NCBI GenBank assembly: GCA_903898675.1
Contig: CAIUGM010000014.1
Coordinates: 1 to 64,000 of the forward strand
Origin: an uncultured Verrucomicrobiota bacterium
GTDB taxonomy: Bacteria > Verrucomicrobiota > Verrucomicrobiia > Opitutales > Opitutaceae
Direction: 5' to 3'
Length of the DNA stretch: 64,000 nt
The position numbers and the translations under genes are program-made. This document shows, in pieces, positions 8,371 to 18,700 of the stretch; position 1 is the first letter of the stretch, and each line of letters begins with the position of its first letter. The notes under the pieces are model-generated. The model saw nothing but the letters and a program-made list of their open reading frames with translations. It was not told the origin of the DNA and searched no databases.

Positions 8371-10446
8371 ATGGCCCAGGCCTTTCCGATCCTGGCCAGA
8401 ATCCTCGTGCCGCTGGCGGCATTCCTCGCGTTCCTGATTTTGCCGCTGCTGGGCAAACAACTGGTGCCCGCGTTCGGGGGCAGCGAGAGTTCGTGGCTCG
8501 GCTGCGTCGCTTATTTTTGCCTGGCCTTCCTGCTGGGCCAAGCCTGGGCCGCCTGGCTGGCTGGCAAGCGGCCCGTGGTGCAAATGTCCGCAATTGCGGC
8601 GCTGGGCCTGGTGGCCGTGATCACCTTCCGCCTTCCCGCCAACGATGCCGCCCCGGCCGGGATCGTCCGCGTACTCTGGCGGCTCGCGTTCGCCACCCTG
8701 CCCGCCCTGGTGCTGCTCTTCAGCACCGGCCCGATCATCCAGACCTGGCTCCGGCGCCGCGGCGAAGTGCTGCCTTATTATCTGCACGTCATCGCGAGCC
8801 TGGGCAGCCTCGCGGCGCTGGGGCTGTATCCCTTTTTCTTTGAGACCAGCCTGTTCCTCCCCGAACTGACCTTTTACTGGCATGGCTGCCTGCTCATTGT
8901 CGCGGGCATGCTGGCCGCGGCGGGTTATATTTTCCGCCAGACTTCCGACGAACGCGCCGCGGCCTCGTCCCACCCGGCGGAGCAGTTGACCCCCGGCTTC
9001 CTCCTCCTCGGCCTGTGGCTGAGCGCCCTGGCCATCAGCGGCCTGCTCGGCGCCACCCATCATCTCACGGCCGAAATCGGCTCGGGCCCGCTCGCTTGGG
9101 CCGGGCCTCTCGGGCTCTATCTTTTCAGCTTCATGGTCACGTTCTCCGGCCGCTGGCGCCGCTGGATGACGCTGTCCACCCTGGTCTGGCTGGCGGTCAG
9201 CCTGACGGGCTTCATGGTGACCAAGGGCTTCACGGCGGTCACGGTCAACCACCTGACGGCCTGGTGGCTCTTCTCCCTGACGGCCAGTGGCAGTTTCCTG
9301 GCGAACGCGCTGCTGCAAACCCTCTGCCCGGCGCAAAGCCGCGGGAAAATCCCGCTTCTCGCCGCGACCGGCGGCCTGCTCGGCGCGCTGGCGGTCGGAA
9401 TCCTCGTCCCGCATCTGCTGGTCCGTCCCACCGAGTTCCTGCTGGCCTCGGTCGCGCTGCTGACCACGGGGTTGCTCTGGCTGACCGGGCGGCGCGAACC
9501 CGCGACCGTCGCAGTCATCGCCTGCATTCTCTTCGCGCCAGTGCTGGGCCTCGGTCTTTACCAGGCGGCGCACGAAGGTGGCGGCGGCGCACGCATGCTG
9601 CACCTCCGCGACAACTACGGGCACCTGATGGTCAAGACCGACGCGCGCAGCGTCGTGCTCTCGAGCGAAACCACCACCCGCGCGTCGCAGCTGACGATGG
9701 ACGAGGCCGCGCGGCACCGGCCCACCCTCTATTACACCGAGAATTCAGGCCTCGGCCGGGTCATCGAGAAACTGGCGTCCGACCGCCCCAAATTGTCCGT
9801 CGGCGTCGCCGGACTCGGCGCCGGGACCCTGGCCGCCTATGCCCGCGCCACCGACACCTATGAGTTCTGGGACAGCGATCCCAAGTTCCATCGCGTGGCG
9901 CGCGAAAACTTCACCTTTGTCGCCGAGTCGGCGGGCACCATCAACCTGGTGCAGCGCGACGCCCGCGACGCGCTGGAGCACTCCAAGCAGGACTTCGACC
10001 TGCTCGTCATTGACGCCACCACGCCCGCCGGCACACCGGCCTACCTGCTGACCCGCGAGGCCATCGCGACCTATGAAATCCGCCTGGCCAAACGCGACGG
10101 CCTGCTGGTGATTCACGCCTCCAGCCGCTACTCCAAGCTCTTCCCCGTGGTTGAGGCCACCGCCCGGACGCTCGGGCTCGTGTCACTGGGCGTGACGACG
10201 GAGATCAGCGACTCAACCGCCTCCAGCGACTGGGATCCGACGCGGACCGACTACATCATTGTGTGCCGGCCCAACCAGATCCCGGCCATATCCGCCTGGT
10301 TCCAGGCGGAAGAGGACAAGGGCCGCGTCAAGCACCGGCTCACCACGGTCCAGGCGCCGCTCTTCAACCAGCAGCTGATCTGGCGGGATGACCGGAACGC
10401 GGCGCTCGATAACTTCGAGCTGGGCCGGTACTTGTTCGAGCCCTGA
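8371..10446 (+). CDS. Membrane protein fused to a spermidine-synthase-like domain
   Basis: The start is taken at ATG 8371, preceded by AGGAAA; ATG 8341 is an alternative adding ten residues. The 691-residue protein has about ten to twelve hydrophobic segments in residues 1-400, then a soluble Rossmann-type domain: MLHLRDNYGHL, GVAGLGAGT (SAM/dcSAM-binding loop), DSDPKFHRVAR and DLLVIDATTP. This architecture is the fused MFS-like/spermidine-synthase-like family. Such proteins are often annotated as spermidine synthases, but real polyamine synthesis is unproven for many of them. It starts about 20-50 bases after the radical SAM gene and closes the run. A role in transporting or alkylating the pathway product is inference. 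Confidence 0.75.
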   Translation: MAQAFPILARILVPLAAFLAFLILPLLGKQLVPAFGGSESSWLGCVAYFCLAFLLGQAWAAWLAGKRPVVQMSAIAALGLVAVITFRLPANDAAPAGIVRVLWRLAFATLPALVLLFSTGPIIQTWLRRRGEVLPYYLHVIASLGSLAALGLYPFFFETSLFLPELTFYWHGCLLIVAGMLAAAGYIFRQTSDERAAASSHPAEQLTPGFLLLGLWLSALAISGLLGATHHLTAEIGSGPLAWAGPLGLYLFSFMVTFSGRWRRWMTLSTLVWLAVSLTGFMVTKGFTAVTVNHLTAWWLFSLTASGSFLANALLQTLCPAQSRGKIPLLAATGGLLGALAVGILVPHLLVRPTEFLLASVALLTTGLLWLTGRREPATVAVIACILFAPVLGLGLYQAAHEGGGGARMLHLRDNYGHLMVKTDARSVVLSSETTTRASQLTMDEAARHRPTLYYTENSGLGRVIEKLASDRPKLSVGVAGLGAGTLAAYARATDTYEFWDSDPKFHRVARENFTFVAESAGTINLVQRDARDALEHSKQDFDLLVIDATTPAGTPAYLLTREAIATYEIRLAKRDGLLVIHASSRYSKLFPVVEATARTLGLVSLGVTTEISDSTASSDWDPTRTDYIIVCRPNQIPAISAWFQAEEDKGRVKHRLTTVQAPLFNQQLIWRDDRNAALDNFELGRYLFEP

Positions 10447-10458
10447 GTTCCGGTCGCG

Positions 10459-10498
10459 GCTTGGCGGCCCCGTTGCCGCCAAGCTCCAACGCGGCTAC
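10459..10498. repeat. Palindromic intergenic repeat, family B (truncated copy)
   Basis: A perfect ten-base stem (GCTTGGCGGC, loop cccgtt, GCCGCCAAGC; 10459-10484) followed by TCCAACGCGGCTAC. The right part (CGCCAAGCTCCAACGCGGCTACAC) recurs almost base for base at 50284-50307 and, more loosely, at 56149-56229. It sits between two converging genes, so it may also act as a bidirectional transcription stop, although no T-run follows the stem directly. Confidence 0.7.
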
Positions 10499-11133
10499 AC
10501 TTTTTTCGTGGCCGATTCAGCCTTCAGCCAGTCCGCCAGCAATCCAAACGCGCGGGCGCGGTGGCTGATGAGGTTCTTGGCGGCATCGCCCAGTTCGGCA
10601 TAGGTCAAGGCGTGGCCCATAGGCACGAACAACGGATCGTAACCAAAGCCAAATCCACCCGCCGGCTCCCGGCGCAGGCCGCCCTGACAACGGCCCTCGA
10701 ATTCCCGGCTGACGGCCGCCGGACCGCCCAGCAGGACCAGCACACACACGAAATACGCGCCCCGGCGATCATCCGGCACGGCGCGCATGACTTCGGTCAG
10801 TTTGCGCAGGTTCGCGGCGCTGTCACCCTGCGGGCCGGCGTAGTACGCGGACTCCACACCCGGCGCACCGCCCAGGGCCTCGACGCACAGCCCGCTGTCG
10901 TCCGCGAGGACCCATGCATCCGCGGGCAGCGCCGCCAACAACGCCGCGGCTTTTTTTCGGGCATTGCCGGAAAACGTGCCGGTGTCCTCCACGACCGGAG
11001 GCATGCGCCCGGCCGCACGGATCTCAACAGGCAGGCCGGCGGCCCGGACCAGGTCCTGAAACTCCCGCGCCTTGTGGGCGTTGCCCGAAGCCAGATGGAT
11101 CAGCATGACGGACGGCGTTGCGGGGAGCGTCAC
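10495..11133 (-). CDS. rdgB: Non-canonical purine NTP pyrophosphatase, HAM1/RdgB
   Basis: The family hydrolyses dITP, XTP and similar faulty nucleotides to the monophosphate, keeping them out of DNA and RNA. The signature LASGNAHKAREF near the N-terminus, VEDTGTFSGNARKKA, the DDSGL catalytic stretch, GVESAYYAG and FGFGYDPLF near the C-terminus are all present in order, ending with SHRARAF. A GTG start at 11133 overlaps the ribD stop (GTGA), matching the coupling used across this operon; ATG at 11106, right before LIHLASGN, is an alternative that matches the usual family start more closely. Third gene of the MBL-ribD-rdgB operon. Confidence 0.93.
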   Translation of the reverse strand: MTLPATPSVMLIHLASGNAHKAREFQDLVRAAGLPVEIRAAGRMPPVVEDTGTFSGNARKKAAALLAALPADAWVLADDSGLCVEALGGAPGVESAYYAGPQGDSAANLRKLTEVMRAVPDDRRGAYFVCVLVLLGGPAAVSREFEGRCQGGLRREPAGGFGFGYDPLFVPMGHALTYAELGDAAKNLISHRARAFGLLADWLKAESATKKV

Positions 11134-12302
11134 TCGCCGTACTGCTTCCGCGTGAAGACCGCCTCGTCGACGAACATCTTCTCGGGGTACTTCAGGTAGC
11201 CGCGCATCAAGGAATCGTCGCCATGGACTTCATGCTTCACGCGCTCGAGCCGGACCGCCTGGGCGAGCGATTCCGTCCGCAGGCCCCGCAGGATGCTCTT
11301 GCCCTTCTCATCCGCAAAGAGCACCGGGGCGTGATAGACAAAAAGATAGTCGAGCTCGCGGCCTTGCAGCAGTTCGCTCAGCAGTTGCGCCCCGCCCTCG
11401 AAGAAAACCCCGGTGATGCCTTCGCTGGCGCAGCGCTGCCGGAAGTCGCCAAAATTAACCTTGGGCGAACTGCCGGGCATAACCCACGTTTTTACCCCCA
11501 GCGTGTTGAGCTTGCGCACATAACCCATCCCACCGTGGGGCGTCGTCACCACGATCGTGCGCTCCCGAAACTCGTCGGTGTAGACGGCGGGCATGGATTT
11601 TTCCGTCACCGTGCGCAGAAGGCCGTCAAAGACAAACCGCCACGGACACCACTCGGTGTCGCCCACCCGAGCCGTCAGCCGCGGGTTGTCCGCCCGCACG
11701 GTGCCGGCCCCCACTGCAATCGCGGGAAACAACCGGCGCCAGCGGTGCCCGTCAGCCCGGGCCGGGGCCCCCGTGATCCACTTGGAGTCACCCGTGCGCG
11801 TCGCTACCTTGCCATCGAGGGTCACGCCGGACTTGGCGGCAAAGATCGGCCGGCCGGTGGTCATCATGTGGTTGAACACCAGGTTGAGATCGCTGCACTC
11901 CTCCGCCAGCACGCCGCTGATCACTTCCACGCCGCCGGCCTGGAGGACTTCGTAGCCCTTGCCCGCATGGGCGGGGTTCGGGTCGGTGGCGCCGGCGACG
12001 ACCCGCGCGATGCCGGCATCCACGATGGCGTCGGTGCAGGGCGGCGTCCGGCCGTGGGTACAGCAGGGCTCGAGGGTCACGTACAAGGTCGCATCCGGGC
12101 GTGGCTTCCGGCCGAGCGCCCGCAGGGCGTTGATCTCGGCATGCGGTTCGCCGGCCTTGAGGTGCCAGCCTTCGGCGACCACTGCCCCATCCTCGACAAT
12201 GAGCGCCCCGACCATCGGGTTTGGATGGGTGTCACCCCAGGCGCGCCGGGCCAGGTCCAGGGCGCGGCGCATGAAGGCCTCGTGTTGGGACTGGGTTGTC
12301 AT
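11130..12302 (-). CDS. ribD: Bifunctional riboflavin biosynthesis protein RibD
   Basis: RibD catalyses the second and third steps of riboflavin synthesis: deamination of the pyrimidine from GTP, then NADPH reduction of its ribosyl group. The 390 residues match the full two-domain length. The N-terminal deaminase has HAEINAL and PCCTHGRTPPC, the zinc-binding His and two Cys with the catalytic Glu. The C-terminal half contains SGVTLDGKVATRTGDSKWITG, typical of the reductase, and FFEGGAQLLSELL. The gene overlaps both neighbours by four bases. No FMN riboswitch is seen upstream, and the other rib genes are not in the window. Confidence 0.95.
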   Translation of the reverse strand: MTTQSQHEAFMRRALDLARRAWGDTHPNPMVGALIVEDGAVVAEGWHLKAGEPHAEINALRALGRKPRPDATLYVTLEPCCTHGRTPPCTDAIVDAGIARVVAGATDPNPAHAGKGYEVLQAGGVEVISGVLAEECSDLNLVFNHMMTTGRPIFAAKSGVTLDGKVATRTGDSKWITGAPARADGHRWRRLFPAIAVGAGTVRADNPRLTARVGDTEWCPWRFVFDGLLRTVTEKSMPAVYTDEFRERTIVVTTPHGGMGYVRKLNTLGVKTWVMPGSSPKVNFGDFRQRCASEGITGVFFEGGAQLLSELLQGRELDYLFVYHAPVLFADEKGKSILRGLRTESLAQAVRLERVKHEVHGDDSLMRGYLKYPEKMFVDEAVFTRKQYGE

Positions 12303-12970
12303 TCCGGGCGGTGCAATGGATCCATGCTGACGTAGGGATTGCCGGTCTTTTCCTCGCCCACGGTGGTGCGGGGACCGTGGCCCGGGAAAACAATGGTGTC
12401 GTCCGGCAGCGTGTAGATCTGCTCACGGATTGATTTCGCCAACAAATCGTAATTTCCGCCGGGCAGGTCCCAGCGGCCCACGCCGCGTTTGAACAACGCG
12501 TCGCCGACGAGCGCGGTTTTGGCCGCGGGCTCATAAAACAACACATTGCCCGGGCAATGTCCCGGGACATGCCGCACTTCAAATTCCCGGCCCAGGGCCT
12601 TGATGCGATCACCGGGCTCGACCCATGCGTCCACCACCACCGGCTCCAGCCCCATTTTGGCGCCCATGAATTCTTCCATCAGGTGCGGCGTCTCGATCAG
12701 GTTTTGGTCAGCGCGATGGGCCCGCACCAGGGCGCCGGTCTCCCGCTTCACCTTGGCGGAGTCCTGGGTGTGGTCCCAGTGGCCGTGCGTGAGCCAGAGT
12801 TCCTTCAGCGTGCAGCCTTCCTTCTCCAGCAGCGGCTTGATCTTGTCCAGAATACCGCCGGGCGCATCCACCAGCACCGCCTCGCCCAGCTTCGCCTCAG
12901 TGAGGAGGTAGCCAATGGTCTGGATCGGCCCGGAGGGCAGGACATGGATTTTCACTCGGGCTACATTCAC
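12299..12970 (-). CDS. MBL-fold hydrolase (glyoxalase II/YcbL-like)
   Basis: A 223-residue metallo-beta-lactamase-fold protein. The metal site is clear: LTHGHWDHTQD (HxHxDH) at about 59-69, GHCPGN with the next His, VGDALF with the bridging Asp and FPGHGPRTT with the final His. This set and length match the short hydroxyacylglutathione hydrolase-like group that includes YcbL; thioester hydrolysis is likely but the substrate is uncertain. The start at MNVARVKI is the first codon of the operon, which continues with ribD (ATGA overlap) and rdgB. The upstream neighbour, a hybrid kinase reading the same way, is separated by only 24 bases. Confidence 0.88.
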   Translation of the reverse strand: MNVARVKIHVLPSGPIQTIGYLLTEAKLGEAVLVDAPGGILDKIKPLLEKEGCTLKELWLTHGHWDHTQDSAKVKRETGALVRAHRADQNLIETPHLMEEFMGAKMGLEPVVVDAWVEPGDRIKALGREFEVRHVPGHCPGNVLFYEPAAKTALVGDALFKRGVGRWDLPGGNYDLLAKSIREQIYTLPDDTIVFPGHGPRTTVGEEKTGNPYVSMDPLHRPE

Positions 12971-12994
12971 GCACGCGACCGTTGCCGCGCAACG

Positions 12995-15328
12995 TCAAAG
13001 GGACCGGGCCGCCGGCCCGGGTCGCGTCAGCACCCGTTCCATGGCCGCGAGGAGCTCATCCGGCGCGAAGGGTTTGGCGAGCACTTCCCCGACCCCAAGT
13101 CCGGCCAGCTCCACGCCCTTCTCCTCCGGGCCCAGCCCGCTGCACGCCATCACCCGGATGCCCGGCTCGATCATCTGCAGGGCCCGGATGAAGGCCAGCC
13201 CGCCCATGCCCGGCATCATCATGTCGGTAAACACCAGCCGGACACCGCCATGCTGCTGGATGAATTTTCGGATACCTTCCTCGCCGCTTTCGGCCGTGAT
13301 CACGCGATAGCCGTAACGCTCGAGGACTTTCCGGACCGTCTCGCGGATCGGCTCCTCGTCATCCACGACCAAAATCAGCTCATTGTTTCCCCGCAGGGCC
13401 GCGGTGGCATCAGGCTTGGCCGGGACCGCATGCGTCTCGGTAATTGCCGGTAAATGAACCCGGAAGACCGTGCCCTTCTCCTTTTCGCTTTGCACCGTCA
13501 CAAACCCGCCGTGGCTCTTCACAATGCCCAGCACGGTGGAAAGCCCCAGGCCGGTGCCTTTGCCGATGTCCTTGGTCGTGAAAAAGGGATCGAAAATGCG
13601 GTTGATGACCGCCGGGGCGATCCCGTGCCCGGAGTCGGACACCTCGATCACCACAAAGGCCCCGGGTTCCACGCCGGACTGGGTCTGCACGGCGGCTCCA
13701 TCCAGCTGGACGTTCTTCGCGGCCAGGATCAGCCGGCCGCCCTCGGGCATGGCATCCCGGGCATTGACGCACAGATTCATCAACACCTGGTGCAGCTGCG
13801 TGGCGTCCGCGATCACAACCCACAGGTCGGCCGGCAGGTCCTCCTTGATCATCAGGTTGCGGGGAAAGGTCTCCCGCATGATCTGGATCGTCTCCCTGAT
13901 CAAATGCCGTGGCTGCACGTTCACGCGCGCACCCTCGATCCCCCGGCTGAAGGTCAGCAGCTGCGCAATGATGCTGGCGCCGCGTTGCGCGCTGTGCTCC
14001 AGCATCGCGAGGATCTCCCGGTCATGGGGATCCGGCAGGTGCTGCCGCAGCAGGCCCGGCACCATCAGCATCGGGGCGAGGATATTGTTCAAATCGTGGG
14101 CCACGCCGCTGGCCAGCGTGCCGATCGCCTCCATCCGCTGGGCGCGCAGGAATTTTTCCTCCATGAGCCGGCTTTCCGTGACGTCGCGCGAATTGGCCAC
14201 CACCAGCTTTTCCCCGTTCGCGTCGGTCATGGCCTTGCCGAGGGACTGCAGGAGCCGCCAGGTTCCGTTCTGGTGCCGCACCCGGTATTCCAAGGGCGTG
14301 GGCTTGGCCTGGCCCAATAAGGAACGTCCGACCGCCTCCTGTAACTTTGCCTGGTCTTCCGGATGGACGTAAGTCAGCAAAACCTGTCCGACCAGTTCCT
14401 CGGACCGGTACCCCATGATGCGGGCGGAGGACGGACTCTGATACCGGATGATCCCCTTGGCATCGATGACCGAGATGATATCCGAGCCATTTTCAATCAG
14501 CTGCCGGAACCGCTCCTCACTGGAACGGACGGCGGCCTCGGCCTGCCGCCGGGCGGAAATGTCCGAGTGCGTGACCACGGCCCCGCGTTTCAAGCCCGTC
14601 AGGGGCGAGACCCGCATCAAATACCAGCGCTGTTCCGTCGGTGAATCATCCCGGTACTCGCGCACGAAGGACTTCTTCGATCCATTCAGCACGGACGTAA
14701 TCCCTTCGTGGGCGTCGCGGGCATGGGCGTCACCACTTCCTTCAAAGCCAGACAGGCATGTGGTCAGGTAGTTCTGGCCCACCCAGTCGCTCCCGCCGTT
14801 GCCCCGGGCGAATTGCCGCCAGTTCTCGTTGACGGCGGTAATGACGCCCCGCTCATCCAGCACCACCAGGGCGGCGGTGAGCGAATCCATGACTTCCCGG
14901 ACAAACTCGGCATTCGCACGCACCGCCTCATCGGCGGCCCGGCGCTCGCCCCGCAGCCTGGCTTGCTCCAACGCATGCGCCACCGCCGGGCCCAGCCGCG
15001 CGAGTCGGTCCTTGAGGAGATAGTCGGCCGCGCCGTTCTTCATCGCGGCGACCGCCGTTTCCTCGCCGATGGTGCCCGAGATCAGGATAAACGGGATATC
15101 GAGCCCGTGGCTCTTGAGCTGCGCGAGGGCGCGCAAACCGTCGAATTCCGGCAGGGCAAAGTCCGAGAGGATGATCTCCGGCCGGTCCGCCAGCTTCCGG
15201 ATAAAGTCCGCCTCGGTCTCCACCCGCTGCCACTCTGGCGCATAGCCCGCCCGGCGCAATTCCCGCACGATGAGTTCCGCATCATGCGGATTATCCTCAA
15301 CCAGGAGTACGTGCAACGGCTGGGTCAT
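12995..15328 (-). CDS. Hybrid sensor histidine kinase (REC-PAS-PAS-HisKA-HATPase-REC)
   Basis: A 777-residue soluble kinase. An N-terminal receiver (LLVEDN, phospho-acceptor Asp in LSDFALP) covers residues 1-120, followed by two PAS segments (the second with RYQSPSSARIMGY), a HisKA segment with GVAHDLNNILAPM carrying the phospho-His, a HATPase domain with SDSGHGIA and GKGTGLGLS, and a C-terminal receiver (LVVDDEE, FTDMMMPG). The HDLNN form is typical of PAS/PAC hybrid kinases that lack membrane segments. It follows the Rcp1-like regulator by nine bases, so the three signalling genes form one transcript and phosphoryl groups may pass among them. No DNA-binding domain is present. Confidence 0.9.
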   Translation of the reverse strand: MTQPLHVLLVEDNPHDAELIVRELRRAGYAPEWQRVETEADFIRKLADRPEIILSDFALPEFDGLRALAQLKSHGLDIPFILISGTIGEETAVAAMKNGAADYLLKDRLARLGPAVAHALEQARLRGERRAADEAVRANAEFVREVMDSLTAALVVLDERGVITAVNENWRQFARGNGGSDWVGQNYLTTCLSGFEGSGDAHARDAHEGITSVLNGSKKSFVREYRDDSPTEQRWYLMRVSPLTGLKRGAVVTHSDISARRQAEAAVRSSEERFRQLIENGSDIISVIDAKGIIRYQSPSSARIMGYRSEELVGQVLLTYVHPEDQAKLQEAVGRSLLGQAKPTPLEYRVRHQNGTWRLLQSLGKAMTDANGEKLVVANSRDVTESRLMEEKFLRAQRMEAIGTLASGVAHDLNNILAPMLMVPGLLRQHLPDPHDREILAMLEHSAQRGASIIAQLLTFSRGIEGARVNVQPRHLIRETIQIMRETFPRNLMIKEDLPADLWVVIADATQLHQVLMNLCVNARDAMPEGGRLILAAKNVQLDGAAVQTQSGVEPGAFVVIEVSDSGHGIAPAVINRIFDPFFTTKDIGKGTGLGLSTVLGIVKSHGGFVTVQSEKEKGTVFRVHLPAITETHAVPAKPDATAALRGNNELILVVDDEEPIRETVRKVLERYGYRVITAESGEEGIRKFIQQHGGVRLVFTDMMMPGMGGLAFIRALQMIEPGIRVMACSGLGPEEKGVELAGLGVGEVLAKPFAPDELLAAMERVLTRPGPAARSL

Positions 15329-15337
15329 GGCTCTGGC

Positions 15338-15790
15338 TTAATCGACCACCTTCGGGGGCTGGTTGAGCAGCAACCAATAAAACCCGAGGTCGCGCACCGC
15401 CTCGGCAAAACGCTCGAAATTCACCGGCTTCACGATGTAGCTGTTCACCCCGAGCTGGTAGCTCTCGACCACGTCCCGCTGTTCCTTGGACGAGGTCAGG
15501 ACCACGACCGGAATCATCTTGGTCCGCGGGTCGCTCTTGATCCGCTTCAGGACCTCGAGGCCGTCCACCTTCGGCAGCTTCAGGTCGAGCAGGATCACCT
15601 TTGGGCCGTCGCTGATTTTTCGCCCGGCATAGGCGCCCTCGCCGAAGATAAACTCCAGCGCCTCCGCCCCGTCCCGGACAACTTCGATGTGGTTGCTGAC
15701 CTTGGCCTTTTGCAAGGCACGCAGGGCCAGTTCCAGGTCCTGCGGATTGTCTTCAACGAGCAATATTTTAACGGGGTCGGTCTTGTTCAT
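15338..15790 (-). CDS. Single-domain response regulator, Rcp1-like
   Basis: The start [10 protein letters not shown] at 15790 lies one base past the stop of the upstream kinase gene, so translation is probably coupled; 150 residues. It is one receiver domain: LLVEDNPQD with the acidic pair, [11 protein letters not shown] with the phosphorylated Asp, VVLTSS with the switch Ser/Thr, and IVKPVNF with the Lys. The inserted GEGAYAG stretch after the second helix is characteristic of Rcp1-type regulators partnered with phytochrome-like kinases. Without an output domain it probably shuttles phosphate between the two flanking kinases or acts by protein contact. Confidence 0.92.
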   Translation of the reverse strand: MNKTDPVKILLVEDNPQDLELALRALQKAKVSNHIEVVRDGAEALEFIFGEGAYAGRKISDGPKVILLDLKLPKVDGLEVLKRIKSDPRTKMIPVVVLTSSKEQRDVVESYQLGVNSYIVKPVNFERFAEAVRDLGFYWLLLNQPPKVVD

Positions 15791-15791
15791 A

Positions 15792-18700
15792 TTAAACTGG
15801 TGGTAGGCCAAGGGTGAAAAAAAAGGTGGCGCCGCCGTCCAGGGTGGCTTCCGCCCAGACGCGGCCGCCGTGGCGGTGGATGATCCGCTGCACAATGGCC
15901 AGGCCGACACCCGTGCCCTCATAATCCTCGGCGCGGTGCAGGCGCTGGAACACGCCGAAAAGCTTGTGGGCATACTGCATGTCGAAGCCCGTGCCGTTGT
16001 CGCGCACGAAGAAGACATCCGCCCCGTCCCGTTGGAATGCGCCGATCTCCACGTTGGCCCGCGGCCGGCGGCGCGTGTATTTCAGGGCATTGGACAGCAG
16101 GTTGATCCACACCTGCTTCAATAACGCGGGGTCGCCGTCGCAGGCGGGCAGCGTACCGGTGCTGATCTCGACTTCCCGTCCGGCCCGCTGGGCATGCAGT
16201 TCACTCAGGGCCGAGCGCACCAGCTGGGCGGTCTCCACCGGCCGCCGTTGCAGTGCCTGCCGGCTGAGGCGCGAAAAGAGCAGCAGGTCGTCGATCAGCT
16301 CCGCCATGCGCTGGGCGCTCTCGCGGATCGTCCGCAGGTAGCGCTGGCCCTCGGCCGGCAGCGTTGTCCCGTAGTCCTCGAGGACCGCCTGCGAAAAACC
16401 ATCCACGGCCCGCAGCGGGGTCCGCAGGTCATGCGACACGGAGTACGAGAAGGCCTCCAGTTCCTTATTGGCCGCCTCCAGTTGCGCGGTGCGCTCGATT
16501 ACGCGTTGTTCCAACCCGGCGTTGAGTTGATTGATTTTCGCCTCCGCGGTCCGGCGCTCGATCGCCGCCCAGCAGCGTTCGACCACATCCTGCACCACGG
16601 TGATCTCGCCAGGCCGCCAATCGCGCGGGGTGGTCTGGTGGACCGCCATCATGGCGCGCAGCGTGCCTTCCTTGACCAGCGGGCAGGTGATGATCGCCTG
16701 GATGCCGATGGCCTTGAAGGTCTCCGCCCCATCCCCCGGCAAGAGCTCCGCCGTCACATTACGGATGATCAGTGTTTCCCCGCGGCCGAGCGTGGCTACG
16801 GCCCGGGCCCCAAACAGCGCAAGACGGTACTGACCGACGGTGCTCGCGCAGCCGTCGGTGTAATCGTGCAGGATGGTGAACCCGTCACCGTCCGGCTCCA
16901 CCTCGGCGTACGCGCAACGCGAGGCCCCCAGGTGCTCGCCCAGCATCCGGGCCGTCACCGCCATGATCCGCGCCGGATCCGCCAGCGCGCGCGTCGCGAG
17001 GGCCAGGTCGTTGAGAAACCGGAAATATTCCTCGCTTTCGCGCACCGCCGCCTCGGCCACCTTCCGCGCCGTGATGTCCATCACCGCGCCATGAAAATTC
17101 ACGGCCTTGCCGGCCGCGTCACCCTCGACGCGACCCCGGGCCTGCAGCCAGAGGTGGGGGCCGGTTTTCTGCCGGACCCGGTACTCGATATCGTAGCGTC
17201 CGCAGGTCGCGATCGCTTGCGCGAGGCCCGCGGAGACCCCCGCCTGGTCCTCCTCCACCACCGCCTGAAGGTAGGCGGCCGCGGGCAGGCCCCGGGCCGC
17301 TTCGTCGGCGTCGACGGAGAAGGCACGGGAAGTAAATTCGTCCGCAACCAGCCGGTCGTTCCCGATGTCCCACGTCCAGGTCCCGATGGACCCGGCGGCG
17401 AGCGTCGAAATCAGCCGCGCCCGCGAATCCCGCAGCGCCTCATCGGCCCGCTTGCGCTCGGTGATGTCCCGCGCCACCTTCGAGGCGCCGGTGATATTGC
17501 CCCGGGAGTCCTTGATGGCCGAGACGGTGACGGAGACATCGAGCCGGCTGCCGTCCTTGCGGACGCGGACCGTTTCCAAGTGGCGGACACTTTCGCCACG
17601 CAGCACGCGAGAAATTATCTCGGCCTCCTCATGCTGGCGTTCCGGCGGGATCAGCCGGGTGATCGACTCGCCGATGATCTCTTCGGCGCAGTAGCCGAAG
17701 GTTTTCTCCGCGCCGGCATTCCAGCTGGTCACCTTGCTCTGCAAATCCTTGCCGATAATCGCATCGTCCGAATATTCCACGATGGCGGCTAGCCGGGCCG
17801 CCGCGATCTCGGCCCGTTTGCGCTCAGTGATATCGCTCATGACACTGAGCACGCAGGTTTCGCCCTGGAGCGTGAGTTGCCGGGAGGAAACATTGAACCG
17901 TCCCAGCCGGCCGTCCTTCAGACGGAACGTGGTCTCATAGTTCAGGCATTCGCCTTTTTCGTGCAGGGTCCGCATGAAGGCGAGCCGCTCGTCCTCGTCA
18001 ACCCAGTTGGTGTATTCCCGCGTCGGCTTGCCGATGACTTCCTTCAGCGTGCTGCCCCACAGCCGGCAGACCGCCTCGTTGGCCTTGAGGACGGTCCGGT
18101 CGGCGAGCCGCACAATGGCGATGCAGTCGGGACTCAGCCGGAAGGCCTTGGCGAACAAGTCCTCGCTCGCCTGCAGGGCCTCGTTGGTCCTTTCCAGCTC
18201 GGCCGTGCGCTCCCGCACCCGGGCCTCGAGGTTTTCCTGGGCCTCACGCAGCGCCGCCTCCACGCGGCGCCGGCGAGTGAACTCCTGGTTCATGATGAAA
18301 AGCGCCACCGCCACAAAGACAAACGCCAGGGTGCCGCCCGCGATGATCACCGTCCGGGTGATCACATTGTCGTGCTGGGCGCGGTTCTCCCGGTCCCGCA
18401 GCAAGCCTTGCTCGGTCGCTTCCATCTTCGCCAGCAGCGCCCGGATGCGATCATGGAGTTCCTTGCCCTCGCCGGCCGCGAGCAGGGTTTGGGCGGGCAC
18501 CTGTCCTTCGTGGCGGCGCCGAATAATGATCTGTTCCGCCAGGGCCAGGCGGGCGGTGATCAGCGGTTCAAGCCGGTCCAGCTCGGCCTGCTGGATGCGG
18601 TTGTCGGCGGTCAATTGGCGCAGACCCGCCAGTTCCCCGTCGATCAGCCGCCGCGCGGCGTCGGATGGGCCCAGATAAATCTCCTCCCCGGTAATCACGA

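Noticed and set aside
10459-10484. A clean Rho-independent terminator between the converging genes
   Set aside because: The stem is perfect but no T-run follows it on either strand; it is better described as part of repeat family B.
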